This document shows, in pieces, positions 34,771 to 45,953 of a stretch of 64,000 nucleotides of DNA. Under the pieces are notes generated by a model, which was not told where the DNA came from, did not search any database, and was given only the letters and a program-made list of their open reading frames with translations. A program made the translations under genes and the position numbers. Within the stretch, counting starts at the first letter, position 1. Every line of letters starts with the position of its first letter. Source of the stretch: Pseudomonadota bacterium (GTDB lineage Bacteria > Pseudomonadota > Gammaproteobacteria > Burkholderiales > Rhodocyclaceae); the NCBI GenBank assembly GCA_018241685.1, contig JAFEDJ010000023.1:1-64000 (forward strand), read 5' to 3'.

Positions 34771-36144
34771 TCAGAACGAGGTCCACGCGAACAGGAACAG
34801 CGTGTTGTTGTCCTTCGCGTCGCGGCCGTTGCCGTCGTAGTTGGTCTTGGCGCCGTTGTACTTGTCGTACATCGTGTATTGGGCACCAAGGCGGACGTTG
34901 GCCCACGGAGCGCCCCAGGAATTCTCCTTGCCCCACGGCGTCCAGTCGGCCTGCAGGATGTAGCCGGAGGTGTTCGGCGAACCGTTGGCGAAACCGTCGC
35001 TGTACAGCGTGGCGTCGGAGCTGCCGTGGGTCACGAAACGGCCGATGGTGGCGCCCCAGGTCTGCATGTAGTGATAGGACGCGTTCAGCTTGAACTCGTT
35101 GAGACGGCCCTTCAGATTGTCGGCGCCGTCGGTGGCGACGAGCTGGTTGCGGGTCTGGCGTTCACGGATGTAGCTGGTGTTGACCGTCGCCACGTGCTCG
35201 CGGGTGCCGAGGAACTGGTAGGACGCATCGACGCCCACGTCATTGAACTTGTTGGAGCCCGGCGTGCTGCGGTCCGGCTGGACCGAGGTGTTGAGGCCGA
35301 AGATGCCGGCGTTGAAGGCCTGCTTCTTCAGATCCTGGAACACCGCCAGGCGCCAGTAGGCGGTATTGCCGCCGACATGGCCCATGTCGCCCGCCTTCTC
35401 CAGGCCCAGACGGCTCTGCATGGTCGGGGTCAGCGCCCGGTAGGTGCCCAGCTCGGCATACACCATGTTGTTCCAGAAGGTGTAGGCGGACACGCCGGTG
35501 ACGCGGTGCTCGAGGCCGCCGTTGATCATCGTGGCAGCATCGCCCTGACCGAAGGCCACGGCAGAGGCGGTGTAGGGGAAGCTCCACACCGGCATGCTGT
35601 TGAACGGATCCTGCACGCCGGGATTGTTATTCACCGAAACGCCGAAGACAGTTTCCTTGCCGGCCACCTCGGTGGTGTGGGCAAAGCGCACGTCAGCCTG
35701 GTCGATGGACGTGCGCTGGCCGATGCCGTCGTAGGTAGCCTGCACGAAGGCACCGATCTTGTCGCTCAGACGGCCGGCCAGGAAGACCGAGGCTTCGTCG
35801 AAGGAGTGGTTGTTGTTGGGGCTGGACTTGTCCGGCGCCGGGTCCTGGTTCTTGGCGGTGCGCGTGAAAGACGCCACCACCATGCCGGACAGGGGCACTT
35901 TGCCGCCCTTGCCGTCGGAATCGGTGTAGCCGCCGATCTTGAACTTCACGCCATAGGGCGTCAGTTGCGGGCCGTAGGCGCCAATGTGGCAGGCCGCACA
36001 TTCCTGCCCGGTCTGGCGGGCAAAGCTCGGCACGGCATGGGCGGCCGGCGCGGCGGCGAGGAAGCCGGCCGCGGCCAGCACCAGGCCGGCCGTATGCCGG
36101 ATCGCGGACAGACGGGTTTTCCCCCCGGAAAGAATCGGATGCAT
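34771..36144 (-). CDS. Outer-membrane beta-barrel protein with a CxxCH haem motif
   Basis: 457 aa from ATG at 36144. Signal peptide ends about residue 37 (AAPAAHA). Right after it comes SFARQTGQECAACHIGAYGPQLTPYG, with CAACH at 49-53, then about 400 residues of alternating strands (VRLGAQYTMYDKY, LNASYHYMQTWG). It ends LFLFAWTSF with a terminal Phe, as BAM substrates have. I know this SFARQTG-CxxCH-beta-barrel family from iron-, methane- and nitrogen-oxidising Proteobacteria; its function is not settled. One haem at the mouth of a barrel fits electron transfer through the outer membrane. It has a 12-bp gap to the cytochrome c gene. Confidence 0.82.
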   Translation of the reverse strand: MHPILSGGKTRLSAIRHTAGLVLAAAGFLAAAPAAHAVPSFARQTGQECAACHIGAYGPQLTPYGVKFKIGGYTDSDGKGGKVPLSGMVVASFTRTAKNQDPAPDKSSPNNNHSFDEASVFLAGRLSDKIGAFVQATYDGIGQRTSIDQADVRFAHTTEVAGKETVFGVSVNNNPGVQDPFNSMPVWSFPYTASAVAFGQGDAATMINGGLEHRVTGVSAYTFWNNMVYAELGTYRALTPTMQSRLGLEKAGDMGHVGGNTAYWRLAVFQDLKKQAFNAGIFGLNTSVQPDRSTPGSNKFNDVGVDASYQFLGTREHVATVNTSYIRERQTRNQLVATDGADNLKGRLNEFKLNASYHYMQTWGATIGRFVTHGSSDATLYSDGFANGSPNTSGYILQADWTPWGKENSWGAPWANVRLGAQYTMYDKYNGAKTNYDGNGRDAKDNNTLFLFAWTSF

Positions 36145-36232
36145 GTTTGTCCTTGTATTTGTGGTCAAGAAAAAGGCGAGCGAGCCCGTGGCGGCATGCT
36201 CTCGCGGCGCCACGGGAAGAATCGGAGAAGGC

Positions 36233-36814
36233 TCAGGACTGGCGGGCCGGCAGCATCGCGCGCAGCACGTTGTCGCGGCGCACGAAGTGGTGATAGAGGG
36301 CGGCGGCGGCATGCACGCCGACAAGGCCTATCAGCAGCCAGGCGGCGTTCTCGTGGTATTCGGCCAGATCGTCGGCGAGGTCTTCGTCCTCCTCGACGAT
36401 GACCGGCAGGGTAACCAGGCCGAAGAGAGACACTGGCTTGCCATGGGCGCATGACAGCGCCCAGCCGATCAGCGGTAGCGCCATCAGCAGCACGTAGAGG
36501 GCCAGGTGCGCCAGTTCGGCCGCGAGTCGAGCCAGCGGCGACATGTCGCCGGTCGGCGGCAGCGGCCGGTGGGCCAGGCGCACGACGATGCGGGCCATCG
36601 CCAGCAGGGCGATGGTGAGGCCGATGCTGCGATGGATGTTCATGAGGGTGGCGCGCAGGGCCTTCTCCTCAACCCCATCACGCACGAAGGCAATGCCAAT
36701 CACCAGCGCGATCAGCAGTGCCGTCGCCCAGTGCAGGAACACCATGGGACGGGGCCGACGCAGGCCGGCGGAAGAGTCGATGACGGGGGATTCGGAAGTA
36801 CTGTGCATGACCAT
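36233..36814 (-). CDS. Cytochrome b561
   Basis: 193 aa from ATG at 36814; ATG at 36808 is equally possible. Four transmembrane helices contain the paired His ligands: FLHWATALLIALVIG, MNIHRSIGLTIALLAM, ELAHLALYVLLMALPLIGWALS and GLVGVHAAAALYHHFVRRDNVL. Inner-membrane di-haem b proteins of this type take electrons from quinol. An acidic loop (IVEEDEDLADDLAEYHE) lies on the periplasmic or cytoplasmic side. It is the first gene of the cytochrome cluster, 88 bp upstream of the haem-barrel gene. Confidence 0.9.
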   Translation of the reverse strand: MVMHSTSESPVIDSSAGLRRPRPMVFLHWATALLIALVIGIAFVRDGVEEKALRATLMNIHRSIGLTIALLAMARIVVRLAHRPLPPTGDMSPLARLAAELAHLALYVLLMALPLIGWALSCAHGKPVSLFGLVTLPVIVEEDEDLADDLAEYHENAAWLLIGLVGVHAAAALYHHFVRRDNVLRAMLPARQS

Positions 36815-36918
36815 CGGGACCACTTTGGATGACCCGGCGGACCATAGCGGTCGGCAGCCTTCAATTGCCTGACAATCCGTAAGGGATTATCCGATCCGGC
36901 ATGAAGCGCGGCATTGCA

Positions 36919-36940
36919 CGGGCGAACTCGCTCGCCCCCG
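36919..36940. repeat. REP-like palindrome, copy 3
   Basis: CGGGCGAACTCGCTCGCCCCCG between the cytochrome b561 start and the sensor-kinase stop. It has 6-bp arms (GGGCGA / TCGCCC) and shares GGGCGAAC with copies 1 and 2. Confidence 0.5.
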
Positions 36941-36942
36941 AG

Positions 36943-38349
36943 TCATTGCCGCGCAGGCGCGATCACGTCGGAGGCATCCGGAAAGACAACCCGGATGCAT
37001 GTGCCGCCCCCCTCGCTGCCGCTGGCGATCGTCACGTCGGCGGCATGGCGGTCGGCCACCTCCTTGACGATGGCAAGACCCAGTCCGGTGCCCGGCACAC
37101 CATCCCCCGCAGCCCGGTAGAAGCGCTCGAAGACCCGGCTGCGTTCGCTCTCCGGGATGCCCGGCCCATCGTCCTCGACCTCGACGAAGATCCCCGCCTC
37201 GTCGCTGCGCCCACAGCGCACGGTCACCCGACCGCCTTCCGGCGTGTAGGCGATGGCATTGTCGATCAGATTGGCCAGCATTTCCCGCAACATCCAGCTG
37301 GACCCCAGCACCGGCGCCGGCGCCGTCTCGAAGCCCAGGTCGATGTGCTTGGCGAGGGCGTCGTCGAGTAGATCGGACGCGGCATCCTCCAGCAGCGCGG
37401 CCAGGTTCACAGGACGGTGGTCGCTGATCAGCGCCCCTCCCGACGACGAGCGGGCCAGCGCGAGCATCTGGTTGGTGAAATGGACCAGGCGGCCGGTGGA
37501 CTCGCGCAGACGCTCGATGCGCGGCCGGGCCTCCGCAGGCAGGGCCTCGACGGCCAGCTCAAGCTGGGTCTGCAGGCCGGCCAGCGGCGTGCGCAGCTGG
37601 TGGGCGGCATTCGACAGGAAGGCCTGCTGAGCCCGCCCGGCCCGCCCCAGGTGCTGCAGCAGACGGTTGATGGCCCGCACCAGCGGACCGGCCTCAGCCG
37701 GCACACCGCTCTCGGCAATCGGGCTGAAGTCGTTGGGGCCACGGGTGGCAATGCTGTGGCCGAGAGCGTCCAGCGGCTTCAGCGCATAGCGCACGCCAAA
37801 ATACACCAGCAGCAGCGCCGTTGCGATCAACAGCAGGTTCGGCCAGAAGATCGTCGCCAGGATGCGATGGGCGGCACTCCGGCGCTTGAGGGTGGTTTCG
37901 GCGACGATCACCGTCGCTGTCATGCGCGGACTCTCGTAGCGGTAACTGGCGGTACGCACCGCGCGCTTGCCCACCGTCGCATCCTGCAAGATGCTGCGGT
38001 TGGCGACCTCGGGCCGTGGCAGCAGCAGCAGTTCGGCATCGCCGGCGATCACCTTGTCGTGGCTGTCGAAGACCACATACTGGACCTTGTCGACGGCGTC
38101 GGAGCGGAGGATCTCGTCGGCCGCCGGCGGGATGTCCACCTCGATATCCTTGTCGTCGTCGTCCCGCTCCAGCCGCGTGACCAGGGCCACCACGGTGCCG
38201 GCAAGCGCATTGTCATAGGCCTCGTCGGCGATGCTCAGCGCCGAACGGTAGTCGGCGATCATGCTGGCCGCCAGCAGGATCAACAGCGGCCAGGAAATGA
38301 CCATCAGCAGCCGGTTGCGGAGCGCACGCCCCTCACCGCACCGCGGCAT
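36943..38349 (-). CDS. Sensor histidine kinase, TctE/QseC-like
   Basis: 468 aa from ATG at 38349. Two transmembrane helices (about residues 13-33 and 167-187) flank a periplasmic 2CSK_N-type sensor of about 130 residues. HAMP-like linker follows, then the H-box NAAHQLRTPLAG with His250, N-box MLANLIDNAIAYTP, and ATP-lid motifs DDGPGIPES and GTGLGLAIV. It overlaps the response regulator gene by 17 bp. TctDE-type systems control uptake of carboxylic acids; the ligand here is not evident. Confidence 0.92.
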   Translation of the reverse strand: MPRCGEGRALRNRLLMVISWPLLILLAASMIADYRSALSIADEAYDNALAGTVVALVTRLERDDDDKDIEVDIPPAADEILRSDAVDKVQYVVFDSHDKVIAGDAELLLLPRPEVANRSILQDATVGKRAVRTASYRYESPRMTATVIVAETTLKRRSAAHRILATIFWPNLLLIATALLLVYFGVRYALKPLDALGHSIATRGPNDFSPIAESGVPAEAGPLVRAINRLLQHLGRAGRAQQAFLSNAAHQLRTPLAGLQTQLELAVEALPAEARPRIERLRESTGRLVHFTNQMLALARSSSGGALISDHRPVNLAALLEDAASDLLDDALAKHIDLGFETAPAPVLGSSWMLREMLANLIDNAIAYTPEGGRVTVRCGRSDEAGIFVEVEDDGPGIPESERSRVFERFYRAAGDGVPGTGLGLAIVKEVADRHAADVTIASGSEGGGTCIRVVFPDASDVIAPARQ

Positions 38350-39019
38350 CGCCCTCTCCGGCCTCGATGCGATAGCCGATGCCACGCACCGTGCGGATAC
38401 CGACCCCGCTGTCGGCCAGCTTGCTGCGCAGGCGCGATACATAGATCTCCACCGCATTGGGGGTGATCTCCCGGTCCCACTGGCTGAGGCTGTCGGCCAG
38501 CTTCTGCTTGGCGACCACCTTGGGCGCCACCAGCGCCAATTGTTCGAGCACGTCCCACTCCCGCCCGGTCAGCTCCAGCTCGACGCCGGCCAGCGTCGCG
38601 CTGCGCCGCTGTACGTCGAGCGCCAGCGAACCGACGCTCAGCACCATGCTGGCCGCCGCCCGGCTACGCCGGATCAGCGCCCGGATGCGGGCCAGCAGCT
38701 CGGGCAGCAGGAAGGGCTTGACCAGGTAGTCGTCGCCGCCCACGTCCAGGCCGACGACCCGGTCGTCCAGCCCGTCACGGGCCGTCAGGATCAGGATGGG
38801 CGTCAGTACGCCGCGGCGGCGCACCCGACGGATCAGCTCCAGCCCGTCCATGCCCGGCAGGCCGATGTCCACGATCGCCAGGTCGTAGGCCGTGTGCGTA
38901 AGCACCGCCTCGGCCGGCTCGGCGGCTTCGAGCCGGTCCACCATGAAGCCCTCCCGCTCCAGGCCTTCAACCAGGCCGGCGGCCAGGGTCTTGTCATCTT
39001 CAACCACCAGAATACGCAC
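38333..39019 (-). CDS. OmpR-family response regulator
   Basis: 228 aa. Receiver domain 1-115 with acidic pair EDD (7-9), phospho-acceptor Asp51 (LAIVDIGLPGMDG) and Lys in DDYLVKPF. A winged-helix DNA-binding domain follows (about 128-222, LTGREWDVLEQLALVAPKVVAKQKLADSL, YVSRLRSKL, IRTVRGIGYRI). It is the partner of the overlapping kinase gene and TctD-like. It is preceded by the potassium channel gene, 15 bp upstream on the same strand, which may be part of the same unit. Confidence 0.93.
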   Translation of the reverse strand: MRILVVEDDKTLAAGLVEGLEREGFMVDRLEAAEPAEAVLTHTAYDLAIVDIGLPGMDGLELIRRVRRRGVLTPILILTARDGLDDRVVGLDVGGDDYLVKPFLLPELLARIRALIRRSRAAASMVLSVGSLALDVQRRSATLAGVELELTGREWDVLEQLALVAPKVVAKQKLADSLSQWDREITPNAVEIYVSRLRSKLADSGVGIRTVRGIGYRIEAGEGDAAVR

Positions 39020-39034
39020 GCTCGAAAGCCTCCG

Positions 39035-39475
39035 TCAGTTGCTGTCGCCCAGCCCGTCGCGCCAGAAGCGCTCCATCGCGATGTACGCGTAGGACGCCGA
39101 CCAACCGATCAGCAGCAGGCCGTTGAGGGCCTCGGTTCCCGCCAGCAGGCGGACGTCTCCGCCGGGCACCACGTCGCCGTAGCCGAGGGACGTGAAGGTC
39201 TCGGTGGAAAAATACAGGCACACCGCAAACGAAAAACGCCCTACGTCGCCCACCGACCCGAGCTCCGCATAGCGCACCAGCGCAAACACCGCGAAAGCGT
39301 ACAGCGCGATCTCCAGAAGATGGGCGATGAAGGTGCCGAGTATCACGACGATCAGCTTGGCCCGCGGGCGGATGGCCAGCTCGGGCAGCCACAGGCTCAG
39401 GCCGCGCAGCACCTCGTAGTGGATCACGGTAGTCAGCACAACCAGCAACAGGCAAACGGAAACGATCAGGGCCAT
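39035..39475 (-). CDS. Two-TM potassium channel (Ion_trans_2)
   Basis: 146 aa. Three hydrophobic segments at the N-terminus and centre, then a pore loop with selectivity filter TSLGYGD (residues 95-101) and a last helix (LLAGTEALNGLLLIGWSASYAYIAM). The GYGD filter indicates K+ selectivity. There is no cytoplasmic RCK domain, so the gating mechanism is unclear. It is first in a three-gene minus-strand run with the response regulator and kinase, which may sense the effect of this channel or share a promoter by chance. Confidence 0.88.
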   Translation of the reverse strand: MALIVSVCLLLVVLTTVIHYEVLRGLSLWLPELAIRPRAKLIVVILGTFIAHLLEIALYAFAVFALVRYAELGSVGDVGRFSFAVCLYFSTETFTSLGYGDVVPGGDVRLLAGTEALNGLLLIGWSASYAYIAMERFWRDGLGDSN

Positions 39476-39550
39476 CGGCGCGGAAACTCCTCAACAGGCG
39501 GCGGCACAGCCGCCGGCCCGCATTCTGTCACGCCAAGCTGACAACAAGCT

Positions 39551-40993
39551 TCAGATCGGCTCGTCATCGCCGTAGCCGATGACCGCCTTCACCTCGAGGA
39601 ACTCCTCCAGCCCGTAGGCGCCCCACTCCCGCCCCAGGCCCGACTGCTTGTAGCCGCCAAAGGGCGCGGCGAGGTCCACTGGCGCGCCGTTGAGGTGCAC
39701 ATTGCCGCTGCGCAACTGCCGCGCAACGGCCCGCGCCCGCCCCAGGTCGGCCGACGACACGTAGCCCGACAGGCCGTAGGGCGTGTCGTTGGCGATGCGG
39801 ATGGCGTCCGCCTCGTCCTTGTAGGGCAGGATGGACAGCACCGGACCGAAGATCTCCTCGCGGGCGATACCCATCTCCGGCGTCACCCGGCTGAACACAG
39901 TCGGGCGCACGAAATAGCCGCGCGCGATGCCATCTGGCCGGCCCGGCCCGCCGGCCACGAGCTTCGCCCCACTTGCGATGCCCTGCGCGATGAAAGCCTG
40001 CACACGCTCGAACTGGGGACCATTGGCCAGCGGCCCCATCGTCGTCGCTTCATTCAAGGGATCGCCAACGACCACCCGCTCCAGGCTTGCCGCGGCGATC
40101 GCCTCCACCTCGTCGAGACGCTCTTCCGGCACCAGCATGCGCGACGGTGCGTTGCAGTTCTGTCCACTGTTGGTCATCAGGCTCAACACGCCATGGCGCA
40201 CGCTCTTCGGGAAGTCCACGTCGTCGAGCAGGATGTTGGCGGACTTGCCGCCGAGTTCGAGGGCGACCTTCTTCACCGTGTCGGCAGCGCCCTTCATCAC
40301 CTGCTTGCCGGCCCGCGTCGAGCCGGTGAAGGACACCATGTCCACCTCGGGATGGGTGCTCAGCGCGTTGCCGACGCCCGCCCCATCGCCATTCACCAGG
40401 TTGAAGACGCCGGCCGGCACGCCGGCCTCATGCAGGATCTCGGCCATCACGATGGCCGAGAACGGCGCCAGCTCGGACGGCTTGAGCACCATCGTGCAGC
40501 CCGCCGCCAGCGCCGGCGCGATCTTGCAGGCCATCTGGTTGGCCGGCCAGTTCCACGGGGTGATCAATGCGCAGACGCCGATCGGCTCGCGCAGGATGCG
40601 CGTCGTGCCCTGGGTCTTTTCAAAGGGGAAATCCTTCAGCACCGCCAATGCGGTCTTGAAATGGGCCAGGCCGGAGCCCGCCTGGGCGCTGGCTGCCAGG
40701 GCCTTCAACGGCGCGCCCATCTCCTCGCAGATGGCGCGGGCCATGTCGTCGTAGCGCTTCTTGTAAGCCGCACAGATGCGCGCCAGCAGGTCCAGGCGTT
40801 CCTCGCGGGACGTCGCCGCGAAGGCTGGAAACGCCGCCCGGGCCGCAGCCACGGCGGCCTCCGCATCGGCGGTGCTGCCGATGGCGATGCTGCCTGCGAC
40901 CGCCTCGGTGGCGGGGTTGATCACATCCAGGCGGGCCGTGCCGAGGGCTTCGACCCACCGCCCGCCGATGTAGAACTGATGATGGTTGCGCAT
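39551..40993 (-). CDS. NAD(P)-dependent aldehyde dehydrogenase
   Basis: 480 aa from ATG at 40993, with AGGAGG upstream. The ALDH catalytic set is visible: Asn148 (ITPWNWP), Glu246 (ALELGGKSAN) and the nucleophile Cys280 (SGQNCNAPS). Cofactor motif FTGSTRAGKQVM and C-terminal PFGGYKQSGLGREWG are typical. The Lys of KPSELAPFS accompanies NAD(P) binding. The substrate is unknown. It follows two genes of unknown function on the same strand (82-bp gap), so it may process an aldehyde produced there. Confidence 0.92.
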   Translation of the reverse strand: MRNHHQFYIGGRWVEALGTARLDVINPATEAVAGSIAIGSTADAEAAVAAARAAFPAFAATSREERLDLLARICAAYKKRYDDMARAICEEMGAPLKALAASAQAGSGLAHFKTALAVLKDFPFEKTQGTTRILREPIGVCALITPWNWPANQMACKIAPALAAGCTMVLKPSELAPFSAIVMAEILHEAGVPAGVFNLVNGDGAGVGNALSTHPEVDMVSFTGSTRAGKQVMKGAADTVKKVALELGGKSANILLDDVDFPKSVRHGVLSLMTNSGQNCNAPSRMLVPEERLDEVEAIAAASLERVVVGDPLNEATTMGPLANGPQFERVQAFIAQGIASGAKLVAGGPGRPDGIARGYFVRPTVFSRVTPEMGIAREEIFGPVLSILPYKDEADAIRIANDTPYGLSGYVSSADLGRARAVARQLRSGNVHLNGAPVDLAAPFGGYKQSGLGREWGAYGLEEFLEVKAVIGYGDDEPI

Positions 40994-41075
40994 GTCTCCG
41001 TCCTCCTTATGATCATTGAGAACGGAAAGTACAGGAAACGGCGGCGGGCCGGGAAGGCACCGCCTCCCGCCAGGC

Positions 41076-42059
41076 TCAGGCCTGATCGATGCTGAGGTAG
41101 ACCTGGGTCTGGTTGAGCAGCAGGTAGGCGATCTCGCCAAAGGTCATCGGTCCGACGAGAGACCCGGAGCGCCGCCCTTCCAGGCCGCAGTAGAGGTAGT
41201 TGAGGATGCAATTGCACGACCACAGCGGCGGATGGTCCGGCTCCGCACCGATCGCCGCGCCGAAATCGGCCGGCGCCGCGAAGCGGTATTCCACGTCGTC
41301 GAACACCGGCGCGTAGAAGTCCACGCGCCCGGCCTGGGCATCCACGGCCTTGATCGACACGTTCACCGACGCACCGCCGTAATCCGCCACCAGCGGCAGG
41401 CGGATGTCCGCGTGGCGGGTCGCCAGGTAGCTGGCGAAATCGGTCTCTACGCCATTGACCAGGCAACGGCTAGCCGAGAAACCGGTCTCCGGGAAGCGCA
41501 GGCAGTCGCCGTCGCCCTGCTCCATGCGGTTGAAGATCTCGATGCGGGCGTATTCGCTGTCCGGCAAGGGCACGTGCATCACCACCGCCCGCTCGCCATC
41601 GAATGCGAGGTCCCTGCCATCGACCACCAGCGGCGCAACGCGGCCGGAGTCGGCCAGGTGGCTGCCGGCGATCCAGCCGACGATCGGCTTGATGAACATG
41701 TCCGTGAAGCCCGGCGCTTTGCGGGCGTACAGGGAATGGATCGCCGAGAAGGCCGGGATGATGATCAGCGTGAAGCCGTTGGACGGGCCATCCTCGCAGA
41801 CGTGCTCGAGGTCGGTGATGTCGTAGAAGCGGATCGTCGGCGCACCCGCCATCGCCGGGATCTCGGTGACGAACACCTGCTCGGACGTCACCAGGCCGCC
41901 CTCGTCACCCATGAAATAGGGGATCGTGCCACCTATCCAGTTGCCGGCCGGCAGGCGACGCAATAAGGTCTCGTCACCAGAGATCATCAGGAAGCGGCCC
42001 GACGCGATCAGCGCGGCCGCCTCGTCCACCGTCGTCAGGCGGTTCGCAGGGGCATTCAT
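41076..42059 (-). CDS. Conserved protein of unknown function (DUF6976-like)
   Basis: 327 aa without a signal peptide. I recognise it only as a conserved hypothetical of the DUF6976 type, by the N-terminal pattern DEAAALIASGRFLMISGDETLLRRLPAGNWIGGTIPYFM. It contains YDITDLEHVCEDGPSNGFTLIIIPAFSAIHS and a C-terminal WSCNCILNYLYCGLEGRR with three Cys that could bind metal. There are no obvious catalytic motifs I can name. It starts 35 bp after the ISL3-like gene with a GGGAG ribosome site, so the two probably work together. Confidence 0.65.
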   Translation of the reverse strand: MNAPANRLTTVDEAAALIASGRFLMISGDETLLRRLPAGNWIGGTIPYFMGDEGGLVTSEQVFVTEIPAMAGAPTIRFYDITDLEHVCEDGPSNGFTLIIIPAFSAIHSLYARKAPGFTDMFIKPIVGWIAGSHLADSGRVAPLVVDGRDLAFDGERAVVMHVPLPDSEYARIEIFNRMEQGDGDCLRFPETGFSASRCLVNGVETDFASYLATRHADIRLPLVADYGGASVNVSIKAVDAQAGRVDFYAPVFDDVEYRFAAPADFGAAIGAEPDHPPLWSCNCILNYLYCGLEGRRSGSLVGPMTFGEIAYLLLNQTQVYLSIDQA

Positions 42060-42093
42060 TATTGGTTCTCCCTCGGTAGAACAGCGAGACGGC

Positions 42094-42849
42094 TCAGGCC
42101 GCTTCTTTGCTGAGTTGCTGCAGTTCGTGGGACAGCATGCGTTCGTTCTTGACGAAGTAGCGGTGCAGATCGCGCAGCTTCATCATGCGCACCTCCTCGT
42201 CGGCGATGACCGCCACCTGGGAGCGGATGCGGGACAACAGCAACTGGAGGCTCAGCACGCGCACGTCGATGTTGAGCGTGCCATCCACCAGGCGCAGCCA
42301 CACCGGATCGGTAAGACTGGGCACCTGGCTGCCGGGCAAGGGTTTCACGCCGTCCTCGAAATACGCGAGCACCGCGCTGAGCGGCCGCTGTGTCCCACCC
42401 TCCTGAGCCGGGGCTGCCTCGCCGACGCTGTGCTGTCCCTTGTCGAGGGCATAACGATAGCGCCAGAGTTCGCCCATCGGCACCTCGAGCAGCGTGCACA
42501 CTCCAGCCATCCCGACGCCTTCGTTGAGCAGGGACAGGATCTGCCGGTCCAGCGCCCGCGTGAAGGGCATGCCCGCCTCCCCTGCCCACTGTTGGCGCGG
42601 CAGCTCGCTGCCCAGCGGCGGCCTCACCCGTACCTGCACTTTCCAACCGCCAAAACCGATGTGGCGCCACATCACTTCCGGACCGCTCTCCACGGGCTTG
42701 CCGCGACCGAAGCCGAACCAGCTCCGTGGTGCCTCCACGCCAATATAGACATCCATGCAGCGGTTGAACTCGTCGGCGCGACAGTCCAGGACCGTCCACG
42801 GCTCCTGGACCTGCAGCAACTGGCGCCACAAACTCAGTGCATCTGCCAT
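42094..42849 (-). CDS. Protein with ISL3-transposase-like N-terminal region
   Basis: 251 aa from ATG at 42849 (GAGG 5 nt upstream). Residues about 15-140 follow the order of ISL3 transposase N-termini: W-V-L plus a variable stretch, then VMWRHIGFGGWKVQVRVRP, a WAG...GMPFTRALDRQILSLL block and GVCTLLEVPMGELWRYRYAL, an HTH-like helix pair. The zinc-binding Cys residues of that family are absent (only C in VLDCR, RC and VCTLL), and there is no DDE catalytic domain. The C-terminal 90 residues are different and helical. It could be a domesticated relic used for binding; this is inference. Confidence 0.6.
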   Translation of the reverse strand: MADALSLWRQLLQVQEPWTVLDCRADEFNRCMDVYIGVEAPRSWFGFGRGKPVESGPEVMWRHIGFGGWKVQVRVRPPLGSELPRQQWAGEAGMPFTRALDRQILSLLNEGVGMAGVCTLLEVPMGELWRYRYALDKGQHSVGEAAPAQEGGTQRPLSAVLAYFEDGVKPLPGSQVPSLTDPVWLRLVDGTLNIDVRVLSLQLLLSRIRSQVAVIADEEVRMMKLRDLHRYFVKNERMLSHELQQLSKEAA

Positions 42850-43209
42850 ACCCACCTCACTCGATAATCATAGCCGGTGCGCCATGCGCGCCGGCCCAGG
42901 GAAGGAAGCAAAGTGGAGAACCGCTGGCAAAGGGCATGCCAGCATCGTGTTCCAGCGGCGCCAACCACCCTTTTCCGCGCGGGCCGGGGCATGTCCATAC
43001 CGATGCCGGCGGCACGCAGCAAATTGCCGCAGCGCACCATGTACTGCATCTGAACACCTGCTCCCGCGGCAGGCGCAGATGCCTGCTTCAGAGCGAGTCA
43101 AACGGCACAGCAGAAAACCCATCCACATTTCCGTGCAAACGATATTACCGCCTGCACAGACACTTGGGGCTTCCACCAAAGAGGTATTGGTGCCGCTCCA
43201 AACAAAAAC
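42850..43209. other. Long intergenic region, no convincing gene
   Basis: About 350 bp between the ISL3-like gene start and the clpB terminator. I see no credible coding frame. A 125-codon minus-strand frame here is Cys-rich, has no family pattern and no ribosome site. A TAATAT hexamer at about 43142 (minus strand) may be the -10 of a promoter for the ISL3-like/DUF6976/ALDH genes. Confidence 0.5.
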
Positions 43210-43240
43210 GGAGCCGGCCTCCCGAAGGAAGCCGGCTCCG
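43202..43240 (-). terminator. Rho-independent terminator of clpB
   Basis: Perfect 10-bp stem CGGAGCCGGC / GCCGGCTCCG with an 11-nt loop. On the minus strand it is followed by TTTTTGTTTGG. It starts 30 bp after the clpB stop. Confidence 0.88.
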
Positions 43241-43269
43241 ATCACTTGGGCCGCCGCTCAGACCCGCGC

Positions 43270-45849
<2,580 letters not shown>

Positions 45850-45876
45850 AAGGCCTCCGGATTTTGGTCTGAGGCC

Positions 45877-45905
45877 TAAATGGGGCGGCACCCGTGAACT
45901 TCAAG
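45877..45905 (-). promoter_or_regulatory. Sigma-32 heat-shock promoter of clpB
   Basis: On the minus strand: CTTGAA (45905-45900), 14-bp spacer, then CCCCATTTA (45885-45877). Both elements match the RpoH consensus exactly. The clpB start codon lies 28 bp downstream. Confidence 0.92.
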
Positions 45906-45953
45906 GCCACCGACGCGACAAGCTGATCTATATCAACTCAGGCTCCCCCCCGC

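Noticed and set aside
42868..43245. 125-codon minus-strand frame in the long intergenic region
   Set aside because: No ribosome site, no signal or domain, and it overlaps the clpB terminator.
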